Positions 44,915 through 56,991 of a DNA stretch of 64,000 bases are shown here, piece after piece. Location of the stretch: contig NC_084835.1 in NCBI RefSeq assembly GCF_033115175.1, positions 99,106,448 to 99,170,447 of the forward strand. The letters are read 5' to 3'. Numbering within the stretch: the first letter of the stretch is position 1; every line of letters starts with the position of its first letter. Below the pieces are notes generated by a model, which ran no database searches, was not told where the DNA came from, and saw only the letters and a list, made by a program, of their open reading frames with translations. The position numbers and the translations under genes were made by a program. Source of the stretch: Lepus europaeus. Its lineage: Eukaryota; Chordata; Mammalia; Lagomorpha; Leporidae.

Positions 44915-45020
44915 TAAGACCTTGGGTTCTGGAGTGAAGCATTGAATTTCTGTGGCCTTGGGCAAGTTGCTTAACTTCTCTAAGCCTAGATTTCCTCACT
45001 TGAGTAATAGGAGAAGAAAA
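44915..45020 (+). mobile_element. MIR SINE relic
   Basis: GACCTTGGGTTCTGGAGTGA, then TTCTGTGGCCTTGGGCAAGT, 'TGCTTAACTTCTCTAAGCC', 'AGATTTCCTCACTTGAGTAA' follow the MIR core closely. Confidence 0.8.
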
Positions 45021-45487
45021 TGTACTCTTCTTGTAGAGAGTAAGTTCAGGATTAATTCTGTCCTTTCCCCATCCCCATCCCCCTGTCCCCAAGCCCAGCT
45101 TCTGCTTTAAGTCTCTTCTCCAGGATACTGAGCCACAGTGGAAGCCCTGGATGGGTCTGGACCTTTTACCTTTCTTCCTTAACTCCGGAGTATGCTTCTG
45201 TCCTAAGCAGGGACTGGCCTGGTTGCTTTCTTTTGGCCCCTAATTTGATTTCCCAAAGCCAAATAGGTCTCCCAGAAGTAGGAATCTGCAGCACCAAATG
45301 AGAGAAAAAGCTAGAAATCGAAGGCAGTGGCAGGAAAGCAGCAGCTTCCAGTTCACAGAAATCATTTGTCACACCCCACAGAAGTAGTTGTCCCTGTGAG
45401 GGCTACTCCTACTAAGCCAACATGAATCAGAATTATAGGAAAGCAGAGAGAGGTTATCTCTTAAGTTCACTTTTTCAGGTGTTTAAA
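45021..45487. other. No gene seen; C-rich run
   Basis: Contains the C-run cluster at 45067-45090. Otherwise unclassified. Confidence 0.45.
45067..45090 (-). repeat. Minus-strand G-quadruplex candidate (C-run cluster)
   Basis: Four runs of four or more C, CCCCATCCCCATCCCCC then TGTCCCC, with loops of 2-3 bases. Confidence 0.9.
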
Positions 45488-45781
45488 AGAGGTTTATTTA
45501 TTTGAGAGGCAGAGTTACAGACAGAGAGAGGGAAAGACAGAGAGAAAGGTCTTCCATCTACTGATTCACTATCCAGATGGCCTCAATGGCCAGAGCTGAG
45601 CTAATCCGAAGCCAGGAGACAGGAGTTTCTTCTGGGTCTCCCATGCGGGTGCAGGGGCCCAGGGGCTTGGGCCATCTTCTAGCTGGATCGGAAGTGGAGC
45701 AAATGGGACTTTTAATGGCGCCATATGGGATGACAGCACTGCAGGTGATGGCTTTACCCACTGTGCCGCAGTGCTGGCCCC
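45488..45781 (-). mobile_element. C-repeat SINE, group B, internally deleted
   Basis: Minus copy complete at both ends. About 30 bases are missing where CCATCTTCTAGCTGGATCGG (45671-45690) joins directly. Relatives carry CTGCTTTCCCAGGCCATAGC there. Confidence 0.9.
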
Positions 45782-46468
45782 GCACCTTTTTGTTCTTTAA
45801 ACCTAAATCTTCCTGCTATGATACTATCTGAGATATGCTACCACACATTGATTGTTGATCAGAGGATAATCCTCATACCTTAGGAGGGCACTCATCTTGC
45901 AAGCAGTTGTCTCTGGGATGGTGACCTGTTTCTCCCACAGGCTGATTTTATAATAAGTCAGCTACTTCTGGAGGTGAGATGATATGGTAACACTGGCAGA
46001 TTCTTATGTCTGTTGTAAATTAGCTCCTTGGTCAGAAGTAAGATATGGAATAAATGAAGGTAAATAGACATTCAGACAAGTAAGTTCATGGATGATGGTG
46101 TTGGCAAAAGCAAGGTGTGCAGCAAAACACATCTAATTCCTGAATATATGTCTGTTCCAGAGAGAATTCCTGTTCTTGTTGGCAGAAGTTCGGTCTACCC
46201 GAACTACCTCCAGGGGCAGCTATGACTACCTGGAACATGGCACCATGCTGGGGTACAGGGATGGTTGCTGGTGCTGGCGTATTGGGCGCTCAAAGATTGA
46301 CCATGAAAGAGAAGTTACATTAGTGTTTCTGTAACTTATAAGAAAATCTTGTACTTTATTTAGGCTAGAAGCCTAATTTCTCAACATAATACTAAACTCA
46401 CTGGAAAATTTGAACAACTTCACTCTTTTTATTATTCATGTAAACTATATGCAATATCTATAAAGTAT
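45782..46468. other. No gene seen; unique-looking DNA
   Basis: No repeat or coding frame recognised. Confidence 0.45.
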
Positions 46469-46484
46469 AGAAAATCCATTACTT

Positions 46485-46818
46485 TTTTTTTTTTTTGACA
46501 GGCAGAGTGGACAGTGAGAGACAGAGAAAGGTCTTCCTTTTGCCGTTGGTTCACCCTCCAATGGCCGCCGTGGCCGGCGCGCTGCGGCCAGCGCACCGCG
46601 CTGTTCCGATGGCAGGAGCCAGGTGCTTATCCTGGTCTCCCATGCAGGTGCAGGGCCCAAGCATTTGGGCCATCCTCCACTGCACTCCCTGGCCACAGCA
46701 GAGAGCTGGCCTGGAAGAGGGGCAACCGGGACAGAATCCGGCGCCCCGACCGGGACTAGAACCCGGTGTGCCGGCGCCGCAAGGCGGAGGATTAGCCTGT
46801 TGAGCCACGGCGCCGGCC
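46485..46818 (-). mobile_element. C-repeat SINE, group A
   Basis: Very young-looking minus copy with an exact 16-bp duplication AGAAAATCCATTACTT (46469-46484 and 46819-46834). CpG-dense (GGCGCCCCGACCGGG). Confidence 0.97.
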
Positions 46819-46834
46819 AGAAAATCCATTACTT

Positions 46835-47202
46835 GAAAATATGATAAAAACACTTGTAAAACCATTGAGGTTTGACTCTTTTTAACTTTTGTTTGTTTTT
46901 GGTTTTGCTTCCTGGTTTTTGTATTGGAGAAGAAAAGGAATAATTTCATTTCTATTCTGTTTTTAAATTATTATCTTCACATATGTCATTTTGATTTGTG
47001 CATTTTGGTTTGTCTCGTAGTTCGATCTCTGTATCTAGTTTTCAAAGCGGGTCATTAGCCATTTATGCTCTATGGCTTTTGTTGCTTCTACATTTGTAAT
47101 TTTCCCTACAAGCTGATCATTTTGACTTTTTATTGGCCTTTCACAAATTTGTATGTGTTATTAGACTTTACACAGAAAAAAATCCTTTTTAAATTCAATA
47201 TT
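46835..47202. other. No gene seen; AT-rich DNA
   Basis: T-rich, unclassified. Confidence 0.4.
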
Positions 47203-47513
47203 ATATTTTAAAGATCTAGTCACTAGGGAAGGAGAGAGAGGGAGAGGGAGAGAGACTGACTCTGACTCTTCCATCTGCTGGTTCACACCTCAAATGCCCC
47301 AATAACTGGAGCCAGGCCAGGCCGAAGGCAGGAGCCAGGAACTCTGTCTGGGTCTCCCACAAGGGTGGCAGGAACTCCCGTATTTGATTCATCATCTGCT
47401 ACCTCCAGGAGCGCTAGCAGGAAGCTGGGTTGGAAGTGAAGGATCTGAGAGTCTGATATGGGAGGAGGGCACCCAAAGCAGTGGTTTAACCTGCTACACT
47501 GCAGTGCCAATCT
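47203..47513 (-). mobile_element. C-repeat SINE, group C
   Basis: Old minus copy: AAAGATCTAGTCACTAGGGA, GA-rich block, 'GCGCTAGCAGGAAGCTGGGT', head 'TTTAACCTGCTACACTGCAG'. Confidence 0.85.
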
Positions 47514-47549
47514 TTAATGAGATGCCTTGATAATGTTTTACATTGCAGA

Positions 47550-47640
47550 ATAGTAAATTCAGCTAGTGAACATATCAATTTCTTCACATACTTATCATTT
47601 CTTGTGTGGTGAGAGCATTAAAATCTAATTTAAAAACAGC
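47550..47640 (-). mobile_element. L1M 3' UTR scrap, antisense
   Basis: 'AACATATCAATTTCTTCACA' with 'GTGTGGTGAGAGCATTAAAA' matches an antisense L1 3' UTR landmark. Confidence 0.55.
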
Positions 47641-48309
47641 ATGCCTTGCATTTTAGCTTAACTTAAATGGTTCTTCTCTTAGGACTGGCCAGGAGTTTTC
47701 TCTGAATTTTCTTCCTCATATAATTATTCATACAATCATTAAATCCTACCACTTGTGTCCCATGCCATGCAATCCGATCTATTCTATCCCACAATGATTG
47801 ATTGGTTGCTTCTTAAGTGCCAGGCTGGGTATAGAGTGCTGTGGCTTCAAGAGGACACTTTTGTGTTTAGTGCTTGCTTATGTCTTTGTATCAAAATATG
47901 ATGAATTTTGAGAGAAATGACAAAGGACTGGTTCCAGGAATAGCAGAAGGGAAACCTGGGAATTATTTTAGTTCTCATTTGAGTGAAGCTCAGAAGCCGG
48001 ATGCAAACGTTTCTTGCCTGATCCTTCGTGGGCCTGTGTGTTCCTGTCTACTCATGCTATGAGCCCCAGAGTAACATTTGTTAGACAGAGCTTGTGTCAC
48101 ACAACTCTGTCGGATTCTTGTTTCACTGTTACACTGCTTAAAAAAGCAGGAGAAAAAAAAAAAAGAAATCTTTCCATCCAAGTACTCCTCTCTGATGGAA
48201 AGAGTACATGCAAAACCCCTAGTGTAAGCGTAGAGCTCAAATAGATGAATTGTCTGAAATTGCTAAACAAATAAAACAATTTAAGAATCCATGTGGTTTA
48301 AGAAGTCTT
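47641..48309. other. No gene seen; unclassified DNA
   Basis: A faint 'AAGTGCCAGGCTGGGTATAG' relic lies at 47816. An A-run is at 48153-48166. No coding signal. Confidence 0.45.
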
Positions 48310-48637
48310 GGGGCTGGTGCTGTGGCGCAGTGCGTTAAAGCCTTGGTCTGAAGCGCCAGCATCCCATATGGGTGCCAGTTCTAGTCCAGGCTACTCCTCT
48401 TCTGATCCAGCTCTCTGCTATGGCCTGGGAAAACAGTGGAGGATGGCCCAAGTCCTTGGGCCCCTGCGCCCATGTGGGAGACCCGGAAGAAGCTCCTGGC
48501 TCTTGGCTCCTGGCTACGGATTGGCGCAGCTTCAGCCGTTGTGATCATCTGAGGAGTGGACCAGCAAATGGAAAACCTCTCTCTCTGTGTCTCTACCTTT
48601 CTCTGTAACTCTTTCAAATAAATTAAATAAAAAAAGA
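48310..48637 (+). mobile_element. C-repeat SINE, group B
   Basis: Complete plus copy, little diverged: GGGGCTGGTGCTGTGGCGCA to TTTCAAATAAATTAAATAA. Confidence 0.94.
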
Positions 48638-48754
48638 AATTATTTTGCATTTCATTTCATGACACTCTTCTGTTATAATAAGCAATTGTAAAATAAGTTT
48701 TAGATTAATTGATCTCTGCAATACTCTATAGCCAGCTGTTCTTTAAAAAATTTG

Positions 48755-49066
48755 AGGGGCCAGTGATACAACTGGTTAAGTCACTGCTTGTGACACCAGC
48801 ATCCTATATCAGAAAGCTTGTTCAATTTCCGTCTGATCTGTTTCTAATCCAGCTCCCTACTAATGCTCCTGGCAAAGCAGCACAAGAGGGGCCCAAGTAC
48901 TTCAGGCTCTGCCACCCATGTGGGAGACCCAGATGGAGTTCCAGGCACCGGCCCTGGCTGTTGTGGTTATTTGGGGACTGAACCAGTAGATGGAAGATCT
49001 ATTTCTCTCTCTCTCTGTCTCTCCTTCTATAACTTTCCTTTCAAAATAAAGAAAGAAATGAAGAAA
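48755..49066 (+). mobile_element. C-repeat SINE, group B (older)
   Basis: Diverged plus copy from GAGGGGCCAGTGATACAACT to TTTCAAAATAAAGAAAG. A gap of about 40 bases in its 3' third near CCAGGCACCGGCCCTGG. Confidence 0.88.
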
Positions 49067-50134
49067 TCTGTTTTCATAAAGGAATTTAAACCATTAGACA
49101 TGTACGCCTAGTTTATTCTGTGGCTTCTCATATCTTCTAGTCCACTGATGAGTATTCTTAGGGACATGGCAACTCTGAGAGACTGGAACTAAGGATTAAT
49201 ACCAAAATAGCCTAGCCATCATGGCCTCCATGAAGCTGTCCTCTTGACTACTAAATTGTCTTCTCCAAACCCACCTGCTCTCAGAAATGTTCAGGCGTAG
49301 CAGTCAGGCAGCCTGGCACACTTCCCATGTGACCAGTTTGGATCTTCAAGAGTATGGTTTGTTACCCCAGAGCCTATTGGTTTGGGTGGTTACTTTCCCC
49401 AGTGTGAACTTGTCACAGATGTAGGGCACTGTACTTTTTTCTTCCTTTTTCTCTTTCCTTCCCTTTCCTTGCTTTGTTTTTTTTTTTTTTTGTCCTCTTT
49501 TTCTTTCTTCCCTTTTCCTTCCTCTCTTCTTCCCTATAAAAAAGTGGTACAAGTACTTATCTCTTCATAAATTATAAAATAATTTCTATTATTTTCTCTC
49601 GTCCTCTATTCATACCACTGTACAGGTTGACCATATTTCCCAGCTGCACCTGTCATCCTGGCATAATTATGAATGCTTCTCTTTCTATTTTCAAAAGTGT
49701 CCCATATTATATGCTAAATTATATCATCACCCTACTGTTATGTGAATTTGTTCTTGCATTAAGTAAGTTGTTGAAGTTAAGCACACAGATCTATTTGGGT
49801 GGATGTGCAGGACACCCTCATGAGTGGTAACACCACAACCCTCTAGAGTCTAGAATTGTATCCCACAGAGTGGCAGAACATGAATGATTTAGGTCAAAAT
49901 TATCTCTTCTCTGCATGCCCTATTGTTGAGGTTTTCCAACTGTGGAATAGGCCATATGCAAACTCAATGTTAATTTTTACATACTGACATTATCGATGAA
50001 TCAATCAAAACTTTTCTGTCTGACACATTATTTGTAGTCCTCACCTTGTTTTCCAGTTATTTATGATAGGAAGTGGGTTTTGACAGCATGAACAATAGCC
50101 TAATAAACTGCCACATTTTATTATGCTTTTTAAA
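49067..50134. other. No gene seen; contains a long polypyrimidine tract
   Basis: Unclassified apart from the pyrimidine tract at 49434-49534. Confidence 0.45.
49434..49534 (+). repeat. Polypyrimidine tract, about 100 bases
   Basis: Almost purely C and T (TTTTTTCTTCCTTTTTCTCT and on), with only a few G interruptions. The T-run is at 49479-49491. Confidence 0.9.
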
Positions 50135-50300
50135 CATTTCAAATGATTTTACTGCCATTGGCTCTCGTTTATGATAACCTTGTGAGGCAGAGACTATAGG
50201 CACGACCATTTCCATGTTGTGGCTGGAGATATTGAGGCTCGCAAAGTTTTGTTGATTTGCCTCTGGTCACATGGTAATGTTGGGACAAGTAAGGCCCCTA
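50135..50300 (-). mobile_element. MIR SINE relic
   Basis: 'ACCTTGTGAGGCAGAGACTA', 'GGAGATATTGAGGCTCGCAA' and 'TTTGCCTCTGGTCACATGGT' follow antisense MIR. Confidence 0.65.
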
Positions 50301-50636
50301 ATATTATATTTCTTTTTAACCAGCTATTTCCTATGTGCTGAAACAGAGTATGGACCTCACAAATTCATTAGCTTAAGAAATTAAAGCTTACTTTTCAATC
50401 ACATAGAGGCTTCTGTGAAATAGCAGCCTTTTTCCAGCTTGTGCCTATGCCATCTGGAACATGAGGTCACTGGGGCAGGGAACACAGGGGTGGACAAGCC
50501 GCCTAGCTCTTAATGCCCCGACCTGAAAGACACAAATCATTTATGCCTATAGCTGTTGAAAAGAACAAGTGACATGGATAGAAAGAAGTATAAGGCAGGC
50601 TGGGAATTATACAGGAGCTCATGGGCCATATGGGGG
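50301..50636. other. No gene seen; unclassified DNA
   Basis: No repeat or coding frame recognised. Confidence 0.45.
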
Positions 50637-50648
50637 ACCATCACCTAT

Positions 50649-50981
50649 GTCTTTCTTTCTTTTTTTTTTTGACAGGCAGAGTGGACAGTGAGAGAGACAG
50701 AGAGAAAGGTCTTCCTTTTACCGTTGGTTCACCCTCCAATGGCCGCTGCGGCTGGTGCGCCACGCTGATCCGAAGCCAGGAGCCAGGTGCTTCCTCCTGG
50801 TCTCCCAGGCGGGTGCAGGGCCCAAGCACTTGGGCCATTCTCCACTGCACTCCTGGGCCACAGCAGAGAGCTGGACTGGAAGAGGGGCAACCAGGACAGA
50901 ATCCGGTGCCCTGACCGGGACTAGAACCCAGGGTGCCGGTGCTGCAGGTGGAGGATTAGCCTATTGAGTGCGGCGCCGGCC
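50649..50981 (-). mobile_element. C-repeat SINE, group A
   Basis: Young minus copy. Flanks ACCATCACCTAT (50637-50648) and ACCGTCATCTAT (50982-50993) are a 10-of-12 duplication. Confidence 0.94.
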
Positions 50982-50993
50982 ACCGTCATCTAT

Positions 50994-51630
50994 TTCTATT
51001 ATGGCCACCTTTGTGTGAATTATCTGGGAAGTCTTTAATAGGTACACATATCAAGTAAAGTACCCTACTTGCTTCTGCATACTATAAGGAAAAAGTATGG
51101 AGGACTGAAAGAGGAAAGATTGGCAAATTGTAACTGTTGATGGGTAATAAGAACTGTACAGGTGGATCTTCTCTCTTTGGGTTTATCTTTGAGAGTGTAC
51201 ATTGTAAAAAGTTAAAAAAAAAAAAAAGAAAAGAAAAACATGGATACAGGAACCCTTATTTAGTACACCCGAGGAGATGCTCAGGCATGAATATTTTGAA
51301 AAATCTTCCAGGTTGTTCTGATAGTCAAGAACCATGGTAATTTAATCATGTAACTCGTCGAAGTTCATATTCATTCTGCAAATCACATAATACACATAAA
51401 TACAATTTTATAGATGTTGGGTTCTTCAGTTCATGAATATTCCATTTTCATTATTTGTGTCCTTATTCCATGTTGAGCATTCCTGAGTCTTTTTAATACC
51501 TCTGATTCTGATATTGTCACAAAACTAAGTATTCCTTTCCTATTAACAAATTTTAAAAAATTCTGCTGAAATCATAATTTAGTCCCCCTTCCTCTGTGTT
51601 TTGGAAATTAGGTGGTTCAGTTCATTTGTG
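50994..51630. other. No gene seen; unclassified DNA
   Basis: A-run at about 51213-51226. No coding signal. Confidence 0.45.
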
Positions 51631-51644
51631 AGAGTCACAGATTC

Positions 51645-51974
51645 TTTTTTTTTTTTTTTTTTTTTTTTTACAGGTAGAGTTATAGACAGTGAGAGGGAGA
51701 GACAGAGAGAAAGGTCTTCCTTCCATTGATTCACTCCCCAAATGGCCTCTACAGCCAGCGCTGTACTGATCTGAAGCCAGGAACCAGGTGCTTTCTCCTG
51801 GTCTCCCATGCAGGTGCAGGGGCCCAAGCACCTGGGCCATCCTCTGCTGCCCTCCCGGGCCACAGCAGAGAACTGGACTGGAAGAGGAGCAACTGGGACT
51901 AGAACCTGGCGCCCATATGGGATGCCAGTGCTGCATGCAGGGGACTAACCAAGTTAGCCATGGTGCCAGCCCCA
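51645..51974 (-). mobile_element. C-repeat SINE, group B/intermediate
   Basis: Minus copy with a long pure tail (T-run about 51644-51669). Flanks share AGAGTCACA (51631-51639 and 51975-51983). Confidence 0.94.
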
Positions 51975-51984
51975 AGAGTCACAT

Positions 51985-52410
51985 AGAAAGAAGACTCCAT
52001 TTCCTCACCCTTGACCTTGAACTGGATTTGTGGCTGCTTTGACCAACTGAATGCAGCAGAATGACCTTGAGGGGATTCTAAGTCTAGGCCTAGGCTTCTG
52101 ATCTCACTCTCGTGGAAATCATCTTCCTCATGAAGGACCCACATTTAGCTTGCTGAAGACACCTGGCCCAGCTGATAGTCTCACCAACCACTGGACATTT
52201 GAAGAGGTCGCATTGGACAGTTCAGCTGCACTTGAGCCAGTATATAACTAGAGCCACTTGAGTGGCCTCAAGTGCACCCAGGAAAAGAACCCCTGAAAGG
52301 AGCCTAGTTCAAATTCTGACCATAGAATCATGAACAATCAAATGGCTGATATTCTGAATCCACTAACTTGACTTGGTTTATTATACAGCAATAGAAAACA
52401 AATAAGATGA
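51985..52410 (+). mobile_element. Possible old LTR-like or DNA repeat relic
   Basis: 'GTGGCTGCTTTGACCAACTG' near the start and 'GGTTTATTATACAGCAATAG' near the end resemble a common old mammalian repeat ending 'ttgttayrcagcaatag'. Family not named. Confidence 0.4.
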
Positions 52411-52528
52411 TGCTAAAGCAAGTCAACACTTAATTTTTTTTTTTAAAGGGTTTTCTCTTTGTTTGAAGGTTATCTTCTTTAGATCTTGAAAATCTTCAGG
52501 CTGCACATCTTAGAAATTGTAAGAACCG

Positions 52529-52872
52529 GCCGGCGCCGCGGCTCACTAGGCTAATCCTCCGCCTTGCGGCGCCGGCACACCGGGTTCTAGTCCCGGTTGG
52601 GGCACCGGATTCTATCCCGGTTGCCCCTCTTCCAGGCCAGCTCTCTGCTGTGGCCAGGGAGTGCAGTGGAGGATGGCCCAAGTGCTTGGGCCCTGCACCC
52701 CATGGGAGACCAGGAGAAGCACCTGGCTCCTGCCATCGGATCAGCGCGGTGCGCCGGCTGCAGCACGCTACCGCGGCGGCCATTGGAGGGTGAACCAACG
52801 GCAAAAGGAAGACCTTTCTCTCTGTCTCTCTCTCACTATCCACTCTGCCTGTCAAAAAAAAAAAAAAAAGAA
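52529..52872 (+). mobile_element. C-repeat SINE, group A
   Basis: The best-preserved copy: CpG-dense head GCCGGCGCCGCGGCTCACTA, full body and a 16-base A-run. Exact 17-bp duplication AGAAATTGTAAGAACCG (52512-52528 and 52873-52889). Confidence 0.97.
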
Positions 52873-52889
52873 AGAAATTGTAAGAACCG

Positions 52890-55871
52890 AATCTCAGGAG
52901 TCCCAAAAAATTATCAAACTGTATTTCCCTCCAAGGAGAACTGATATTCTTTATTAACTTGGCTTTCCTTTTATCTACTTTTATCACATCTGAATTGCAC
53001 TAGGATGTGATTTAATTTTGAACTTGGAACGGCATTCATGTTGGCATTGAGGGAGTTTTCCTGAGAGATAAACTTTCAAGGAAACACATATTGTAATTCA
53101 AGGGAAAGTGCGAGTTTCAAACAAGTATGATTTCAAAAGCAAGAGTTTAGACACTGACGCCTATGCATTAACGTATCCCCAGATGTTACTGAGGAAATTT
53201 CTTCTACTGGAATTATCCCAAGATCCCTAGGAGACAGAGATGAAATTAGGATATTCACCACATAGGTGATGAAAATACGATTGAATGGAAAAATTGACTT
53301 ATGCTGGTCCCTTACCATTATGGTTGGGAGAGATTCCATGTTATGTAAAATTGCTCTCAGGACCAACATTTTAATGAAGCCAACTTTCCCTTTTCTGTAT
53401 CAGTCCTCAGTGGCTCAGAGAGAAAGAAACATTTCCCAGTCATTCTGTTCTCTAGTCTTTGCACAAAGAGGAGTCTGAATGAGAAGTTTGCATTACAGAG
53501 AAAGCTACTTATGTGCCTCTAAGTATATTAAAAGCTGTCATGATTGTCTGAACTACACCAGTGAGTCTGTGCATCCTTGGGAAAAATTTGCTAAACTGCT
53601 ATTTTTAAAGTAAAGGTGCCTTTGCTACAGATTTAATCTCGCCTATGAGAGGTAGTCTAAAAAGAATCACGTACTAAAAGATATCACTTTGGGGAGTGCT
53701 TTTATCTTAAAAATGGTCACTGTATCTGGCAGAGTTTACAATCCAGAAGCTTTGAGCCTAGCTAACAATTTTCAAACTATATTTTAACCAGAAATAATGA
53801 TCTTTGCCTGTCTGAAGAGTGCTACTTATATTTATTTTTGAGTAATGGAGTTCACATCTTTTATACTAAAAAAAGAAATCATGGATGAGAAGAAACACGT
53901 TTACTGCGAGCATTCCTTATTGTGTGAAGGAATTGAATGGCAAAGATGGGCAATTTCTTCAAGCCTGAGAGACTCCTGACAAAGGGAGTGCCTGCAGCAG
54001 CAAGGAAGCCTTCGGAGAGAAATTTGGTCTGGGAAATTTGATGTACATCTTCTCTGTGCAGGGCCCTGAACCCAGAGCTGCTTCTGACTCCAGAAATAAC
54101 AAGGCACAACTCGGTCCTCAGAAGCATCCAATCTACAAGGCATAGAAGGAAAATACCATGCATCTGGAAAGCTAAGAACAATGGAACAGGCCAAACAGTA
54201 GTGACATGACAACAAAATGAAGACTGTGTGGTAAGTGTAAAATGAGTGTGTGTGTGTACTGTGTGCTACAGGAACTCAGGGGGAGTAAGGCTTGTTGAGG
54301 GCTGGACGTGAAGGAAGACCATACATGGTATGCACTTGGAACAGTTTTTGGATCCTGAAAAATAAACAGGATTTGGAAAAGCTGAAAGCAATGAGGAAGG
54401 TAACACAATTTAGAACATGGTAATGAATCTGGCACATGATATGACAAGGGGACCAAGGAAGAAAGCACATTGCATGAAATATATTTTGGAGACAATGAGC
54501 AACAGAGTTTGAGTAGGACAGAATGAAGCTATGTGTTGGTAGATTGATGGGTGATGAGGAAATTCTTAGTGCTCAAAGTATTTGATGTTGTCATCTTGGT
54601 AACTGGATGTCTTCAAGCACTTGTTAGCATGGTCAAAAGAATAAGGGATGTGCTGGGTCTGGCTGGATGGGTGACACCTTCCTTAGAGATATAGGCTCAA
54701 GGAAAATGCAGTGCTCCTTCCACTTTTGGATTTAAAAAGGTGATCAGACAAAATGCTAAAAAGGTGATCAGAAGCCCAGCTAACCTATTAAAATGATGTC
54801 AGGCTGAGATCCTGTCTACATTTAAGTGTGAACTAAAATATGATCTAAAGTCAGGTTTCTCTTACACAAAACCAGACATAAATAATCAAACACTAATTCT
54901 CACCATATTCTTCCATTCAAACACACTTTTGCGTGCACAAATACACAGGGCACACATTTGAACTCAAAGATGACTTCAAAAAAGTCTTAATAATAAAATA
55001 AATCATTTACATATATGTTACATAAATAAATATGTATTAAATCTTCTTATTGAATGATTAAAATGAGATACAACATTTATCAGATCATTCCAACAGTTTC
55101 CAAATAACTTATTGGTATTCAGAAATTGTGATGATAATCTTTGGTTTCAAGTGACTGTCACCTCACTCTAAGCCTTAATTTGAGAAGACAAAATGAATCA
55201 GCTCTTCCAAAAAAAACGTTACTAATTGTGGGCCATTAGGGCCTAGCTTGTGGCTCAGTTCACACCTGGGTGTCAGGTTTCTGTGGCCTTGGACCTGTGT
55301 GTTGGCCCCCCGCTGACAAGGCTGCCTGCCCCTGTGAGAAGTTCCTCCTCCAGCAAGAGGCAGAGCTGTGCACAGCATACCTCCTCCTGTGCCTGCCAAG
55401 GTGAGCCTCCTTCTCACTGGGGTGCTGTTTATTGGTGTTGCATAGAAGCAGCAGTAGCTGGGTTTCCATTCTCTGAGCAACAAGAGCTCCCACCGCTGTA
55501 TCGACTTTAGCAGAAGGGCTCTCTTCTTGTGAAAGGTAGCTTACAAGAACCCCTCCAGTCGTAGCAAGTGCAGACTCAAGCGAAGGTTCTACCTCTAGTC
55601 TCTTAAGTCAAGTGTTGACAAAAATCCAAAATTCTAGTAGTAAAGAGTATTTTCTATCAAGAGAAGGGAATATAGGTTGGATGCACTTTGACATTTTTAT
55701 TTAAAGGCAATCACCATTTCCCACATTAGGAGAATATATTCAGAACTCAGTTACCTGGAAGTATGTAAGAAAATGGAGCACGTTTGAATTTTTTTTTAAG
55801 TAAGATAGGACAGAGTTTTCTATGTATAATGCAGAACTGGAACTAATCTTAAAGTAATCTACATGTTCATA
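52890..55871. other. 3 kb without gene or clear repeat
   Basis: The largest gap in the window. At 54080-54600 faint similarity to the ancient element of 39-42 kb may exist. At 54733-54772 the unit TAAAAAGGTGATCAGA occurs twice, 24 bases apart. The GC-richer patch at 55250-55510 has an 86-codon plus frame and 102- and 77-codon minus frames, none recognisable. No splice-bounded exon was convincing. Confidence 0.4.
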
Positions 55872-56225
55872 AGATGAGGGAAGTGTTTGGCTTGGTGGTT
55901 ACGGTGCCCATATCCCATTTCAATGTGCCTATGTTCACTTCTGTTTCTGCTGTGAGTCCCAGCTTCCTGCTCATGCAGACCCTGGGAGACAACAGAGAAG
56001 GCTCAAGTGGCTCAGGTCCTACCAACCGTGTGGGAGACCTGGATTGAGTTCCCCACACCTAGCTTTGGCCCCAGGTGCAAGCCATTGCTACCATTTGGGG
56101 AATGACCCAGAATATGGGAGCACTTTCTCTCTCTCTCCCTCTCCCTCCCCCTCTCTCTCTCTTTCTCTCTCTGTGTGCGTGTGAGTGTGTGTGTATGAGT
56201 CTGTCAAATAATGAAAAAATAATCC
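55872..56225 (+). mobile_element. C-repeat SINE, group C, with CT/GT-rich 3' block
   Basis: Old plus copy: 'GTGGTTACGGTGCCCATATC', 'TTCTGCTGTGAGTCCCAGCT', 'GGAGACCTGGATTGAGTTCC', then pyrimidine tract 56125-56172 and a GTGTGTGTG stretch to 56200. Confidence 0.85.
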
Positions 56226-56644
56226 TCCTTGGATTTTATTTTATTTAAATGCTTGGACTGGATGAATCCTTCATGCTATAAATGTCAAGACCAGGTTTCT
56301 ACGGAGGTACAGCCAAATGGACAGCTTCCATTACAACACATTCTAGGACCATGAATTTCATAACCACATGGACATATTGTTAATTTAAACACTAAATAAC
56401 CAAGGATTGTAACAAAGGAGTTTGAGCCTTAATAGGCATAGTGATTACCAAAGAATGCTGAAAAAAGTATAATTTTGGGATTCAACCCATAATCAGAGAT
56501 GTGATTCAGCTGGAAAGGGCTCTAAAATCCTCCTTTGTAACAAATGCCCAAAGCCTTCTGATGTCTTGACTGTTTTACATCTCAAGGAGATCATAAATGT
56601 AGATCTTTTGAATGAAAGGAAGTGAGTAAGGTTAGAGGGAAGAT
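56226..56644. other. No gene seen; AT-rich DNA
   Basis: Unclassified. Confidence 0.4.
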
Positions 56645-56659
56645 AAAGATGATATTCTT

Positions 56660-56991
56660 TTTTTTTTTTTTTTGACAGGCAGAGTGGATAGAGAGAGAGA
56701 GAGAGAGAGGGAGAAAGGTCTTCCTTTTTGCCATTGGTCACCCTCCAATGGCCGCTGCGGCCGGCGCATCGTGCTGATCCGAAGCCAGGAGCCAGGTGCT
56801 TCTCCTGGTCTCCCATGCGGGTGCAGGGCCCAAGGACTTGGGCCATCCTCCACTGCGTTCCCGGGCCATAGCAGAGAGCTGGTCTGGAAGAGGGGCAACC
56901 GGGATAGAATCCGGCACCCCAACCAGGACTAGTACCTGGTGTGCCGGCGCTGTAAGGCGGAGGATTAGCCTGTTGAGCCATGGCGCCGGCC
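56660..56991 (-). mobile_element. C-repeat SINE, group A
   Basis: Young minus copy with an exact 15-bp duplication AAAGATGATATTCTT (56645-56659 and 56992-57006). Its 3' block has an expanded (GA)n at 56690-56710. The 206-codon minus frame at 56493-57113 is mostly this SINE and is not a gene. Confidence 0.97.

Noticed and set aside
52496..52987. 163-codon minus-strand open frame
   Set aside because: Antisense of the group A SINE at 52529-52872.
54733..54772. Possible regulatory double site (TAAAAAGGTGATCAGA twice)
   Set aside because: Two copies 24 bases apart are more simply a small local duplication; no other evidence for protein binding.
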